DNA of 5,295 bases from Desulfobacterales bacterium (GTDB taxonomy: Bacteria; Desulfobacterota; Desulfobacteria; Desulfobacterales; ETH-SRB1), in assembly GCA_030669465.1 (NCBI GenBank), contig DAOVDN010000104.1:1-5295 (forward strand). Direction: 5' to 3'. This document shows, piece by piece, positions 1 through 5,295 of the stretch. Under the pieces are notes generated by a model. It had not been told where the DNA came from, made no database searches, and saw only the letters and a list, made by a program, of their open reading frames with translations. Every line of letters starts with the position of its first letter. Position 1 is the stretch's first letter. The position numbers and the translations under genes were made by a program.

Positions 1-569
1 AAAATCTTGCCCACACCGGAGCTAAAGCCCAGTCTGTCCGGCTCATCTGCCAGGGGTGAAATAGAGATACCTTTGTGATCAAAGCAGTCTTTCAGGAATT
101 TAAAGTGTATGTTCCAGATATTGTCTCCATGACGAACTATGTATACACCGAACGCTTCTACCTTTTCGTTTGAATCTGCTGCAGTGGATTTAACATTCTT
201 TTCTATGATATCGCCACTTTTAAGGCGCATTTTTTCAATAATTTCCTGCATTGGAACTGTTGAGCTACCGATTTTAATGGATTCGTCGGACTTGACAATA
301 ATGTCGACCCCTTTTTCAATCCCGTATTTTGCCTTACGCTCCTGCATAGATAGCTGAAGCTCTTTATCTTCTTTAAGCTTGTTGTAATCTATGACAGGCT
401 CTGTTTTTACAGGGATACGAACTACTTGTTCAGACAAGTTTTTGTCAATAGGTTCTGTCCTCTGTTTCAGCCAAAACCACAAACCTGCGGCGGTTGCCGC
501 AATAACTATTACACAAATTACAACAATTCCTAAGACTCTATTTGAATTGCCGGCATTTTTTTTAGGCAT
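1..569 (-). CDS. Membrane-anchored protein with C-terminal LysM-like segment (partial, runs off left edge)
   Basis: The frame is open from an ATG at 567-569 to the window edge, giving 189 complete codons and no stop. The start is supported by a GGAG box five bases upstream, and no nearby alternative in-frame start exists. The protein begins with a short basic stretch (MPKKNAGNSNR). A hydrophobic segment at about residues 12-33 follows, then a lysine- and glutamate-rich, probably extended or helical linker (about 35-135). This suggests an N-in signal anchor with the bulk outside the cytoplasmic membrane. From about residue 141, 'GVYIVRHGDNIWNI' resembles the start of a LysM fold (Y-x-V-x-x-GD-x-I/L-x-x-I), and 'GVGKI' near the cut edge could be its 'G..I' end. 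LysM domains usually bind peptidoglycan. It lies 74 nt downstream of rng on the same strand, so co-transcription is possible. The gene is surely real; the LysM assignment is weaker, and the function is unknown. Confidence 0.85.
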   Translation of the reverse strand, partial: MPKKNAGNSNRVLGIVVICVIVIAATAAGLWFWLKQRTEPIDKNLSEQVVRIPVKTEPVIDYNKLKEDKELQLSMQERKAKYGIEKGVDIIVKSDESIKIGSSTVPMQEIIEKMRLKSGDIIEKNVKSTAADSNEKVEAFGVYIVRHGDNIWNIHFKFLKDCFDHKGISISPLADEPDRLGFSSGVGKI

Positions 570-643
570 ATTCTCTCCACAATCCTGATGTTTCGAGACC
601 TGAGATACAGTAATCAAAAAAGTGTGTCAATATTGCACTCTCT

Positions 644-2107
644 CTATTTTTCACAAATAATGCTGCTCTGCCCTGGAATCATTGCGCTGTCCCCTTCTAT
701 CGTGATGGAAAGATCACGCCTTACTTCCAGGTCAAGAATTTCCTTCCGCTTCTTGTTCAAAAGATAGTCGGCAACTTTAACCGGGACTATCCCCTTTACT
801 TTGGTGATTTCGTGTTTTAAAGTTTTGAGACGGAGTTCGCGCAAAAAACCAAGGACCAGAGTCTCAGTAGATGGAACCAGCCCTTTTCCATTGCAATGGC
901 TGCAGGATTCAAAACCGCCGAATTCAATAGACGGCCTTATCCTTTGTCTTGACATTTCAACAAGTCCAAACCTGGAAATTCTACCGACTTTTGTTTTGGC
1001 CTTGTCTCTTTTTACATGGGTTTTCATAGCCTTTTCAACTTCTAACTTATGCTTCGGATCCCTCATATCGATAAAATCTATCACTATAAGACCGCCCAAA
1101 TCCCTTAATTGTAACTGACGGGCAATCTCTTCCGCTGCTTCAACATTGGTCATAAGCGCTGTCTGCTCAATAGATTTTTTTTGTGTGGCCTTGCCTGAAT
1201 TGACATCTATGGAGACCAGAGCTTCGGTTTGTTCTATTACAATCGAACCGCCGGATTTTAATTTAACACGGCTTTCAAATATAGATGCGATCTGGTCTTC
1301 GAGCTGGTATTTTGTAAATATCGGCTTGGCTCCTTTGTGGAGCTTAACGATCCTGGTATGCTTTGGAGATATGATATTAATAAAGTCTTTGGCTTCACGA
1401 TGGACTGCTGCATCATCTACGAGGATTTCAGTTACATCCGGGGTAAAATAGTCCCGTATTGATCTTAAAACAAGGGTCCTCTCCTTGTAGAGAAGTGCGG
1501 GAGCTTTCTCTTTAATCACCTTATTTTTGATGTTTTTCCAGAGCCGCAAGAGATAACTCAGATCTTTAGATATGAGTGTCTTGGTGCAATTTACCCCGGC
1601 AGTACGGATGATAATGCCAAATCCTTCCGGCACTTTTAGCTTGCTCATAATCTCTTTCAGCCGTTTTCGCTCATCCTCATCTTCTATTTTGCGTGATATG
1701 CCCCGGTTATCGCTTCCAGGCATAAGAACTATGAATCTTCCCGGAAGAGATATAAAAGTTGTAAGCATCGCCCCTTTTTTCATAAAGGGATCTTTTGTGA
1801 CCTGTACAACAAGCTCCTGGCCTCGTTTGACTATATTTTTTATGGAACGGTCTTTTAAGTGACTCTCTTGAAAATAGTCGCTGTGGATTTCGTGCTTTTG
1901 CAAAAATCCATGCCGCTCTGCCCCGTAATCAACAAATGCTGCTTGAAGGCTGGGCTCAACACTGGAGATGACGGCTTTGTATATGTTGCCGTGGGTAATC
2001 TCCCTCGCAGCGCTTTCAATATGGAATTCTTCCAGCTTGCTGTCTTTTACTTTTGCAATTCTACATTCTTCAGGATCTACCGCATTAATAAGTATCTTGC
2101 TGCTCAT
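644..2107 (-). CDS. rng: Ribonuclease G (RNase E/G family endoribonuclease)
   Basis: Complete 487-residue protein, the usual length of RNase G (about 490), without the long scaffold tail of RNase E. An N-terminal S1 RNA-binding domain lies at about 36-120. The 5'-monophosphate sensor pocket shows as R168-T169 in 'IIIRTAGV'. The DNase I-like catalytic core (about 215-395) has the magnesium ligands D301 and N303 in 'SIDVNSG' and D344 in 'IVIDFIDM', matching D303, N305 and D346 of E. coli RNase E. The zinc-link cysteines C402 and C405 ('CSHC') should allow dimer pairing, followed by the small domain. The family cleaves single-stranded AU-rich RNA in the cytoplasm, acting in 16S rRNA 5' maturation and mRNA decay. 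The ATG is preceded by a modest AGAGAA box with 7 nt spacing, and the sequence starts 'MSSKILINAV', as in the family. No key residue is missing. It is divergent from serA, and the upstream leader is repeat-rich. Confidence 0.97.
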   Translation of the reverse strand: MSSKILINAVDPEECRIAKVKDSKLEEFHIESAAREITHGNIYKAVISSVEPSLQAAFVDYGAERHGFLQKHEIHSDYFQESHLKDRSIKNIVKRGQELVVQVTKDPFMKKGAMLTTFISLPGRFIVLMPGSDNRGISRKIEDEDERKRLKEIMSKLKVPEGFGIIIRTAGVNCTKTLISKDLSYLLRLWKNIKNKVIKEKAPALLYKERTLVLRSIRDYFTPDVTEILVDDAAVHREAKDFINIISPKHTRIVKLHKGAKPIFTKYQLEDQIASIFESRVKLKSGGSIVIEQTEALVSIDVNSGKATQKKSIEQTALMTNVEAAEEIARQLQLRDLGGLIVIDFIDMRDPKHKLEVEKAMKTHVKRDKAKTKVGRISRFGLVEMSRQRIRPSIEFGGFESCSHCNGKGLVPSTETLVLGFLRELRLKTLKHEITKVKGIVPVKVADYLLNKKRKEILDLEVRRDLSITIEGDSAMIPGQSSIICEK

Positions 2108-2125
2108 AATGTAATTCTCTTTAAT

Positions 2126-2185
2126 ATTGGTCGAGTGGTCAAGTAGGAAATTGGTCGAGTGGTTGACTACTCGACTACTCGACTA
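2126..2185. repeat. Clustered direct and inverted repeats in the rng leader
   Basis: A 14-nt sequence, attggtcgagtggt, occurs exactly at 2126-2139 and 2150-2163, a 24-nt period. It is followed by two exact tandem copies of gactactc (2165-2172 and 2173-2180) and a partial third (2181-2185). Each left copy contains gtcgagt (2130-2136 and 2154-2160) and each right unit contains its complement actcgac (2169-2175 and 2177-2183). The block can therefore fold as one hairpin or as nested alternatives. It ends 19 bp upstream of the rng start codon, so it probably lies in the rng 5' leader or promoter. Whether it is regulatory or only a dispersed genomic repeat cannot be told here. Confidence 0.7.
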
Positions 2186-2251
2186 TTTACAGGCTTTTGT
2201 GCCTTAGTGGCTGAAGTGTTGGTTTATTTTTTTTATTCCCCATCATATTTG

Positions 2252-2369
2252 ATGATCTTGTAAAAAGTCGGATTTAGTGAATGTGTCATTTCTCGCTCCC
2301 GCCGTCCTGCCGAGGGACGAGGCGGACAGGTCGCTCGAAATGACAAGTTGATTAGACTTTTTACAGGTG
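2252..2369. mobile_element. MITE-like element, about 118 bp, with terminal inverted repeats and flanking 11-bp direct repeats
   Basis: The ends match in inverted orientation: gatgatcttgtaaaaagtc at 2251-2269 and the complement of 2355-2373 agree at 16 of 19 positions. A second perfect inverted pair lies inside: tgtcatttc (2284-2292) and gaaatgaca (2337-2345). The GC-rich centre (about 2293-2336) holds a further hairpin with gtcc (2304-2307) against ggac (2324-2327). The direct repeat catcatatttg occurs at 2241-2251 and 2370-2380, immediately outside the element, as a target-site duplication would. There is no coding capacity, so it would be a non-autonomous element moved in trans. The exact ends are uncertain by a few bases because the direct repeat overlaps the inverted repeat. 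Confidence 0.65.
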
Positions 2370-2380
2370 CATCATATTTG

Positions 2381-2544
2381 CCGCTTTCGTAATTGCTTGC
2401 TTTTTATTTAAATATGTAATTGTTAGATGCAAGTCAAACGATTTCTCCTAAGGGCTTCCCCAATTCCCAGGTCCTCTCTGCGCTTTGGTTCTGCGAAGAA
2501 GTTGATTAGAGATTCTCGGTGCCCACGATTTTTCGATCGATAAC
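2381..2544. other. Intergenic stretch without a recognisable gene
   Basis: I see no supported gene here on either strand. The only structure noted is a 12-nt sequence, aagttgattaga, at 2499-2510 that also occurs inside the right part of the MITE-like element (2345-2356). There is also a tcgatcga palindrome near 2533-2540. The open frame crossing this stretch on the minus strand reads through repeat DNA ('YWIPAFAGM') and is not a protein I would call. Confidence 0.5.
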
Positions 2545-2605
2545 GATGGCTTCGTAAAGAGTCAAAAACACACGCTTTTGCCATTCCCGCGAAGGCGGGA
2601 ATCCA
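2545..2605. mobile_element. Partial MITE/REP-type element with perfect hairpin, inserted at the end of the res remnant
   Basis: It contains attcccgc-gaag-gcgggaat (2583-2602), a perfect 8-bp stem with a 4-nt loop. This is the core of a REP-like palindrome widespread in proteobacterial genomes. At 2545-2563, gatggcttcgtaaagagtc matches the left terminal repeat of the element at 2251-2269 at 14 of 19 positions, so the two probably belong to related families. I see no opposite terminal repeat, so this copy looks truncated or diverged. On the minus strand it supplies the final coding residues ('LDSRLRGNGK...') and the stop codon (2562-2564) of the restriction-enzyme remnant. Confidence 0.65.
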
Positions 2606-3197
2606 GTAATTGCGCAGTAAAATTCCCGACCAATTCCTCAAAACTTTTCGGCTTGAATTTTGCGAAACTTTCTTCATCAACAAAAATATAGTCGTATTTA
2701 TCATCTGATTGTGCTGCATTTATATCTTCGCACCACTGTTTTAACCTTTCCATTTTCAAAGGCACATCAAGGTCTTCAAGCCCTTTGGTTTCAACAATAA
2801 AGACTTCTTTTTTTGATTTCGTGACAATAAAGTCAGGGTAATAGTCAGATATATCGCCATTTGCATTGACGTAATCAATCTTAAAGTGAACGGCCAGATA
2901 GTTTTTCACATAGGAAATGATATCGTCGCATGTGATATACCCCTGCTTTTTAACGACAAACGGGCGTGTCTTCCTTAACTTAATCGTATCACGGATTGTT
3001 ACGTCTCCTCTGTCCTGTACAGTCAACGCGTTAATCTGCTTTTTGAATGTTTCCACCAGTGTTTTGCCGGCTTCCAGTTCGGACAAATTTCGTAAGGTAT
3101 TCAGGCTGTCAAGGTCAACCGGTTTTTCAAATAATTCATCCTGAATAAAAGATTTTACTTTCCCGTACAGCACATCATAACCGCTGACCAATCTCAA
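2562..3197 (-). pseudogene. C-terminal remnant of a type III restriction enzyme Res subunit (PD-(D/E)xK nuclease domain)
   Basis: The reading frame gives 211 residues from a TTG at 3195-3197; the frame is open further up to 3245. It resembles the C-terminal part of DEAD/DEAH-helicase Res subunits: 'RLVSGYDVLYGKVKSFIQ', 'TLRNLSELEAGKTLVETFK', 'IKLRKTRPFVVKKQGY', and the nuclease motif P121-D122 with E136-T137-K138 ('YYPDFIV...FIVETKG'), then 'RLKQWCEDINAAQS'. Full Res subunits have about 800-1000 residues, so the whole ATPase/helicase part is absent. From memory of the family, about 30 residues including an acidic 'FE.EFA' helix normally lie between 'KKQGY' and 'DDIISYVKNY'; here they are joined directly at about residues 87-91. 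The last 13 or so residues are encoded by a REP-type repeat. No partner Mod methylase is present. Almost certainly non-functional as a restriction enzyme. The lack of a plausible ATG and the adjoining transposase remnant fit this. Confidence 0.82.
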
Positions 3198-3202
3198 ATC
3201 TT

Positions 3203-3478
3203 TCAGACAAATGGTGTCATTATGTTGATTAACGCACTTATCCCATCATACTCCTTTTTAAAGGTTTTATCGACACGAAGCTTTTTTCTGAAAATACCAA
3301 CTCGTCTGCTAACAGATGAGTACGACAGACCGAACAGTTCTGATATCTTCTGGTTTGTAAAACGTCCTGTTTGCCACAAAAAATATATCATTAGATCCCT
3401 GGCCGCCTTATCTTTTTCCGGTATCCTTAAACCTAAATTGAGCGATTTTTTACTCGACCTGCACCAATCTCTTGCGCA
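3203..3478 (-). pseudogene. C-terminal remnant of a REP-associated (Y1/IS200-like) transposase
   Basis: The frame is open from after a stop at 3479-3481 to a TGA at 3203-3205. Its only ATG is internal (3389-3391). From about 3418 it reads 'EKDKAARDLMIYFLWQTGR', then 'FTNQKISELFGLSYSSVSRR' and 'VGIFRKKLRVDKTFKKEYD'. This matches the DnaA-like helix-turn-helix tail of RAYT transposases, typically 'R.la.Yl.r..tgltn.eIg..fg.sYsavSk..rr.e..l'. The catalytic HUH/Y1 domain with its two histidines and tyrosine, normally about 150-200 residues upstream, is not present. Upstream the reading frame enters the arm of a long palindrome starting at 3427, which appears to have replaced the front of the gene. 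Its stop overlaps the open frame of the restriction remnant, so the two fragments are directly abutted. It is probably inactive. A stand-alone small DNA-binding protein from the internal ATG (62 residues) is possible but not supported by a good ribosome binding site. Confidence 0.7.
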
Positions 3479-3595
3479 TCAAGGACTTGCGAAAAGTCTC
3501 GACATATCCATTGGTATGCCTACGCTTTTCGCAAACCTTGATGCATCAAGATCTCGGCACATTTCTTCGCAAAAAATCGCTCAACTTAGGTTTAA
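3427..3595. repeat. Long imperfect palindrome, 169 bp (palindrome A)
   Basis: The outer arms at 3427-3451 and 3571-3595 are inverted copies agreeing at 24 of 25 positions (ttaaacctaa...gatttttt). Inside, gcatcaagg (3476-3484) pairs with 3536-3544, and ttgcgaaaag (3487-3496) pairs with 3525-3534. This leaves a loop of about 28 nt that can itself fold weakly. The arm segments between are diverged. The left arm overlaps the 5' side of the transposase remnant. There is no coding signal; the plus-strand open frame across it is a by-product. It is probably a dispersed palindromic repeat or a MITE. Confidence 0.7.
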
Positions 3596-3658
3596 ATTTA
3601 AATTCATGATTTACATATATATAAACTACTACGCATGTCAAACACTTAGACAACAACA

Positions 3659-3822
3659 CTTAGGGCTCACTAAAAAATAACTTCACATTTTGATGCGCCG
3701 ATCCATCCCGCATGACTGCGTTGCTCGTCGGTTAAATAACTCGTTATTCGCTCTCCTCGCGCCTTGCCATGCGGGCGCCTCGACACCTGAAAATGTAAAT
3801 TTATTTTTGAGCGAACCCTTAG
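3659..3822. repeat. Long imperfect palindrome, about 164 bp (palindrome B)
   Basis: The arms from 3659 and from 3822 inward are inverted copies agreeing at about 27 of the first 33 positions. Inside, cccgcatg at 3707-3714 pairs exactly with 3768-3775, and the centre is aataac-tc-gttatt (3735-3748). The sequence is unlike palindrome A, so it is a separate repeat family. A 63-bp AT-rich spacer (3596-3658), with nothing recognisable in it, separates the two. It ends 47 bp upstream of the predicted serA -35 box and has no coding capacity. Confidence 0.7.
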
Positions 3823-3868
3823 AGCAAAAATAAGTTGCCTTTATTGATTTATGGCTTAAATTAAATAT

Positions 3869-3897
3869 TTTACATACTAATAATAATAAGATATTAT
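3869..3897 (+). promoter_or_regulatory. Predicted sigma70-type promoter of serA
   Basis: TTTACA at 3869-3874 (5 of 6 to TTGACA) and TATTAT at 3892-3897 (5 of 6 to TATAAT) are separated by exactly 17 nt in a very AT-rich stretch. Transcription would start near 3904, giving a leader of about 37 nt. No operator-like inverted repeat is evident between the -35 box and the start codon. AT-richness makes chance matches likelier, so this is a good but unproven call. Confidence 0.6.
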
Positions 3898-3928
3898 AAA
3901 AATATATAGTTTATTTAATTTTTGTTTT

Positions 3929-3934
3929 AGGGGG
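3929..3934 (+). promoter_or_regulatory. Strong ribosome binding site of serA
   Basis: AGGGGG lies 6 nt upstream of the ATG at 3941. It fixes this start, which also gives the family-typical N-terminus 'MKVLISDNL'. Confidence 0.85.
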
Positions 3935-3940
3935 AAAATA

Positions 3941-5295
3941 ATGAAAGTTTTGATCAGCGATAATCTCGGCGAAGCAGGGATTAAAATGTTTCAAGAAGAA
4001 AAAGGGATTGAAGTAGATGTTAATGTTGGACTGTCTCCGGATGAACTCAAAGGAATCATAGGCAACTATGAGGGTCTTGTTATACGAAGCGCTACAAAAG
4101 TAACAGATGAACTTCTGCAAGAGGCAACCCGTTTAAAAGTCATAGGACGTGCAGGTATCGGTCTCGACAATGTGGATATACCGGCGGCAACGAAAAGAGG
4201 CGTTGCTGTGATGAATACCCCGGGTGGCAATGTTATTACCACTGCTGAGCATACGTTAGCTCTAATGCTTTCATTAACACGCAATATACCATTGGGAACT
4301 TCATCATTGAAGGATGGGCGCTGGGAAAAAAAGAATTTGCAGGGCAGAGAGCTGTATAACAAGGTTCTTGGTGTTATCGGGTTTGGTAAAATCGGCTCAA
4401 TTGTTGCAGATCGGGCACGCGGACTCAAAATGCGGGTTATTATATATGACCCTTTTGTTGTGCCGGAACTTATCGAAAAGGCAGGATTTGAATATGCTTC
4501 TCTGGACGAATTATACAAAAAAGCTGATTACATAACTCTGCACGTTCCAAAGCTTAAAGAGACCACCGGCCTTATAAATAAAGATGCTATTGATAAGATG
4601 AAGGACGGCGTTATGATTATAAACTGCGCTCGCGGTGGTATTGTTAAAGAAGATGACCTTTATGAAGCCATGAAATCGGGTAAGGTAGCAGGAGCAGCCC
4701 TTGATGTTTTTGAAGTTGAACCTCCTTTCAACTCACCCATTCTTGAAATGGACCGCCTGGTATGTACTCCGCACTTAGGTGCATCTACAAAGGAAGCCCA
4801 GACCAATGTTGCGGTTGCAGTCGCAGAACAGATAATTGACTATCTTAAAAACGGAACTATAATAAATGCTGTAAATATTCCCTCAGTTACCGGCGAACTC
4901 ATGGTAAAGCTTGGACCTTTTTTAAGCCTTGCTGAAAAAATTGGCTGCCTTCAGGCACAGCTTTCAAGCTGGCCTATAAATGAAGTAGTTATTGATTATA
5001 CAGGAGATTTTATGGGCCTTGACCTTTCACCTGTTTCAAGATCTATAATGAAAGGGCTGCTTACCCATGCAGTAAGGGATGATGTAAATTTCGTCAATGC
5101 AATTGTTCTTGCAAAGGAAAGGGGTATCAGGGTTACAGAGACAACTCATTCTGAATCTGAAGATTATTTAAATCTGATAACTGTAAGCACAATCGGTACC
5201 GAGACAACCTCAACAGTGGAAGGAACGTTATTCGGCAAAAAAGAACCGAGAGTTGTTAAAATAAATAATTTCAGGGTTGAAATGGTCCCGCAGGG
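3941..5295 (+). CDS. serA: D-3-phosphoglycerate dehydrogenase (partial, runs off right edge)
   Basis: Cytoplasmic enzyme that oxidises 3-phosphoglycerate to 3-phosphohydroxypyruvate with NAD+, the first step of the phosphorylated serine pathway. The 451 visible codons cover the split substrate-binding domain, the Rossmann domain and most of a long C-terminal region. The nucleotide motif is G147-x-G149-x-x-G152 ('GVIGFGKIGS') with D170 closing the second strand, which favours NAD over NADP. Catalytic residues are R231 ('NCARGGI'), E260 ('DVFEVEPP') and H278 ('TPHLGAS'), with the normal 29 and 18 residue spacings. 'IGRAGIGLDNVD' (68-79) is the substrate-loop signature. Residues from about 315 to 450 ('GPFLSLAEKIG', 'LLTHAVRDDVNFVNA', 'INNFRVEMVPQ') match the intervening domain of long, M. 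tuberculosis-type SerA, so a C-terminal ACT domain for serine feedback should follow just past the edge. The full protein would be about 525-530 residues. No lesion is seen. Confidence 0.97.
   Translation, partial: MKVLISDNLGEAGIKMFQEEKGIEVDVNVGLSPDELKGIIGNYEGLVIRSATKVTDELLQEATRLKVIGRAGIGLDNVDIPAATKRGVAVMNTPGGNVITTAEHTLALMLSLTRNIPLGTSSLKDGRWEKKNLQGRELYNKVLGVIGFGKIGSIVADRARGLKMRVIIYDPFVVPELIEKAGFEYASLDELYKKADYITLHVPKLKETTGLINKDAIDKMKDGVMIINCARGGIVKEDDLYEAMKSGKVAGAALDVFEVEPPFNSPILEMDRLVCTPHLGASTKEAQTNVAVAVAEQIIDYLKNGTIINAVNIPSVTGELMVKLGPFLSLAEKIGCLQAQLSSWPINEVVIDYTGDFMGLDLSPVSRSIMKGLLTHAVRDDVNFVNAIVLAKERGIRVTETTHSESEDYLNLITVSTIGTETTSTVEGTLFGKKEPRVVKINNFRVEMVPQ

Noticed and set aside
600..643. 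Possible terminator for rng (weak hairpin around caatattg followed on the minus strand by a run of T)
   Set aside because: The stem is short, AT-rich, bulged and without a proper loop, so I would not call termination; readthrough into the downstream gene is as likely.
801..2146. Plus-strand open frames of about 95-105 codons across rng
   Set aside because: All are antisense to the intact RNase G frame and resemble no protein.
2423..2719. 98-codon minus-strand open frame
   Set aside because: It runs through the REP hairpin ('YWIPAFAGM', a classic translated repeat) and overlaps the better-supported res remnant in another frame.
2562..3478. A working restriction-modification or novel defence system
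   Set aside because: No helicase domain, no methylase and no intact transposase are present; both genes are C-terminal fragments.
3222..3680. 152-codon plus-strand open frame
   Set aside because: It is antisense to the transposase remnant and then crosses palindrome A; no ribosome binding site and no recognisable protein.
3427..3822. CRISPR array or riboswitch
   Set aside because: The repeats are two different palindromes, not regularly spaced copies with unique spacers, and no known riboswitch core is seen before serA.
4066..4518. 150-codon minus-strand open frame inside serA
   Set aside because: It is the antisense shadow of a strongly conserved serA region, with no independent support.

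Overview
The window looks like a moderately AT-rich bacterial chromosome segment. It carries two solid housekeeping genes: rng (RNase G, minus strand) and serA (D-3-phosphoglycerate dehydrogenase, plus strand, cut by the right edge). The left edge cuts a third, membrane-anchored gene with a LysM-like end. The protein style and the dense palindromic repeats remind me of sulfate-reducing Desulfobacterota (old Deltaproteobacteria, Desulfobacterales-like). That assignment is an impression, not something the sequence proves.

Layout. Positions 1-569 (minus) hold the partial membrane-anchored protein. Positions 644-2107 (minus) hold a complete 487-residue RNase G with all catalytic and zinc-link residues. 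These two are co-directional with a 74-nt gap and may be co-transcribed. From 3941 to the right edge is serA, read the other way, with a good sigma70-type promoter and a strong ribosome binding site.

The roughly 1.8 kb between the divergent rng and serA genes is a graveyard of mobile and repeat DNA. In order it holds: a clustered 'tcgag/ctcga' repeat just upstream of rng; a 118-bp MITE-like element with terminal inverted repeats and an 11-bp flanking direct repeat; a stretch with nothing recognisable; a second, partial element carrying a perfect REP-type hairpin; the C-terminal remnant of a type III restriction (Res) subunit, whose last residues and stop codon come from that element; the C-terminal remnant of a REP-associated (Y1/IS200-like) transposase; and two long imperfect palindromes of about 165-170 bp.

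I see no intact new system. The interest lies in the juxtaposition of a transposase remnant, several different palindromic repeat families and a multiply damaged restriction gene in one intergenic interval, and in the way a repeat has become the coding end of a protein.
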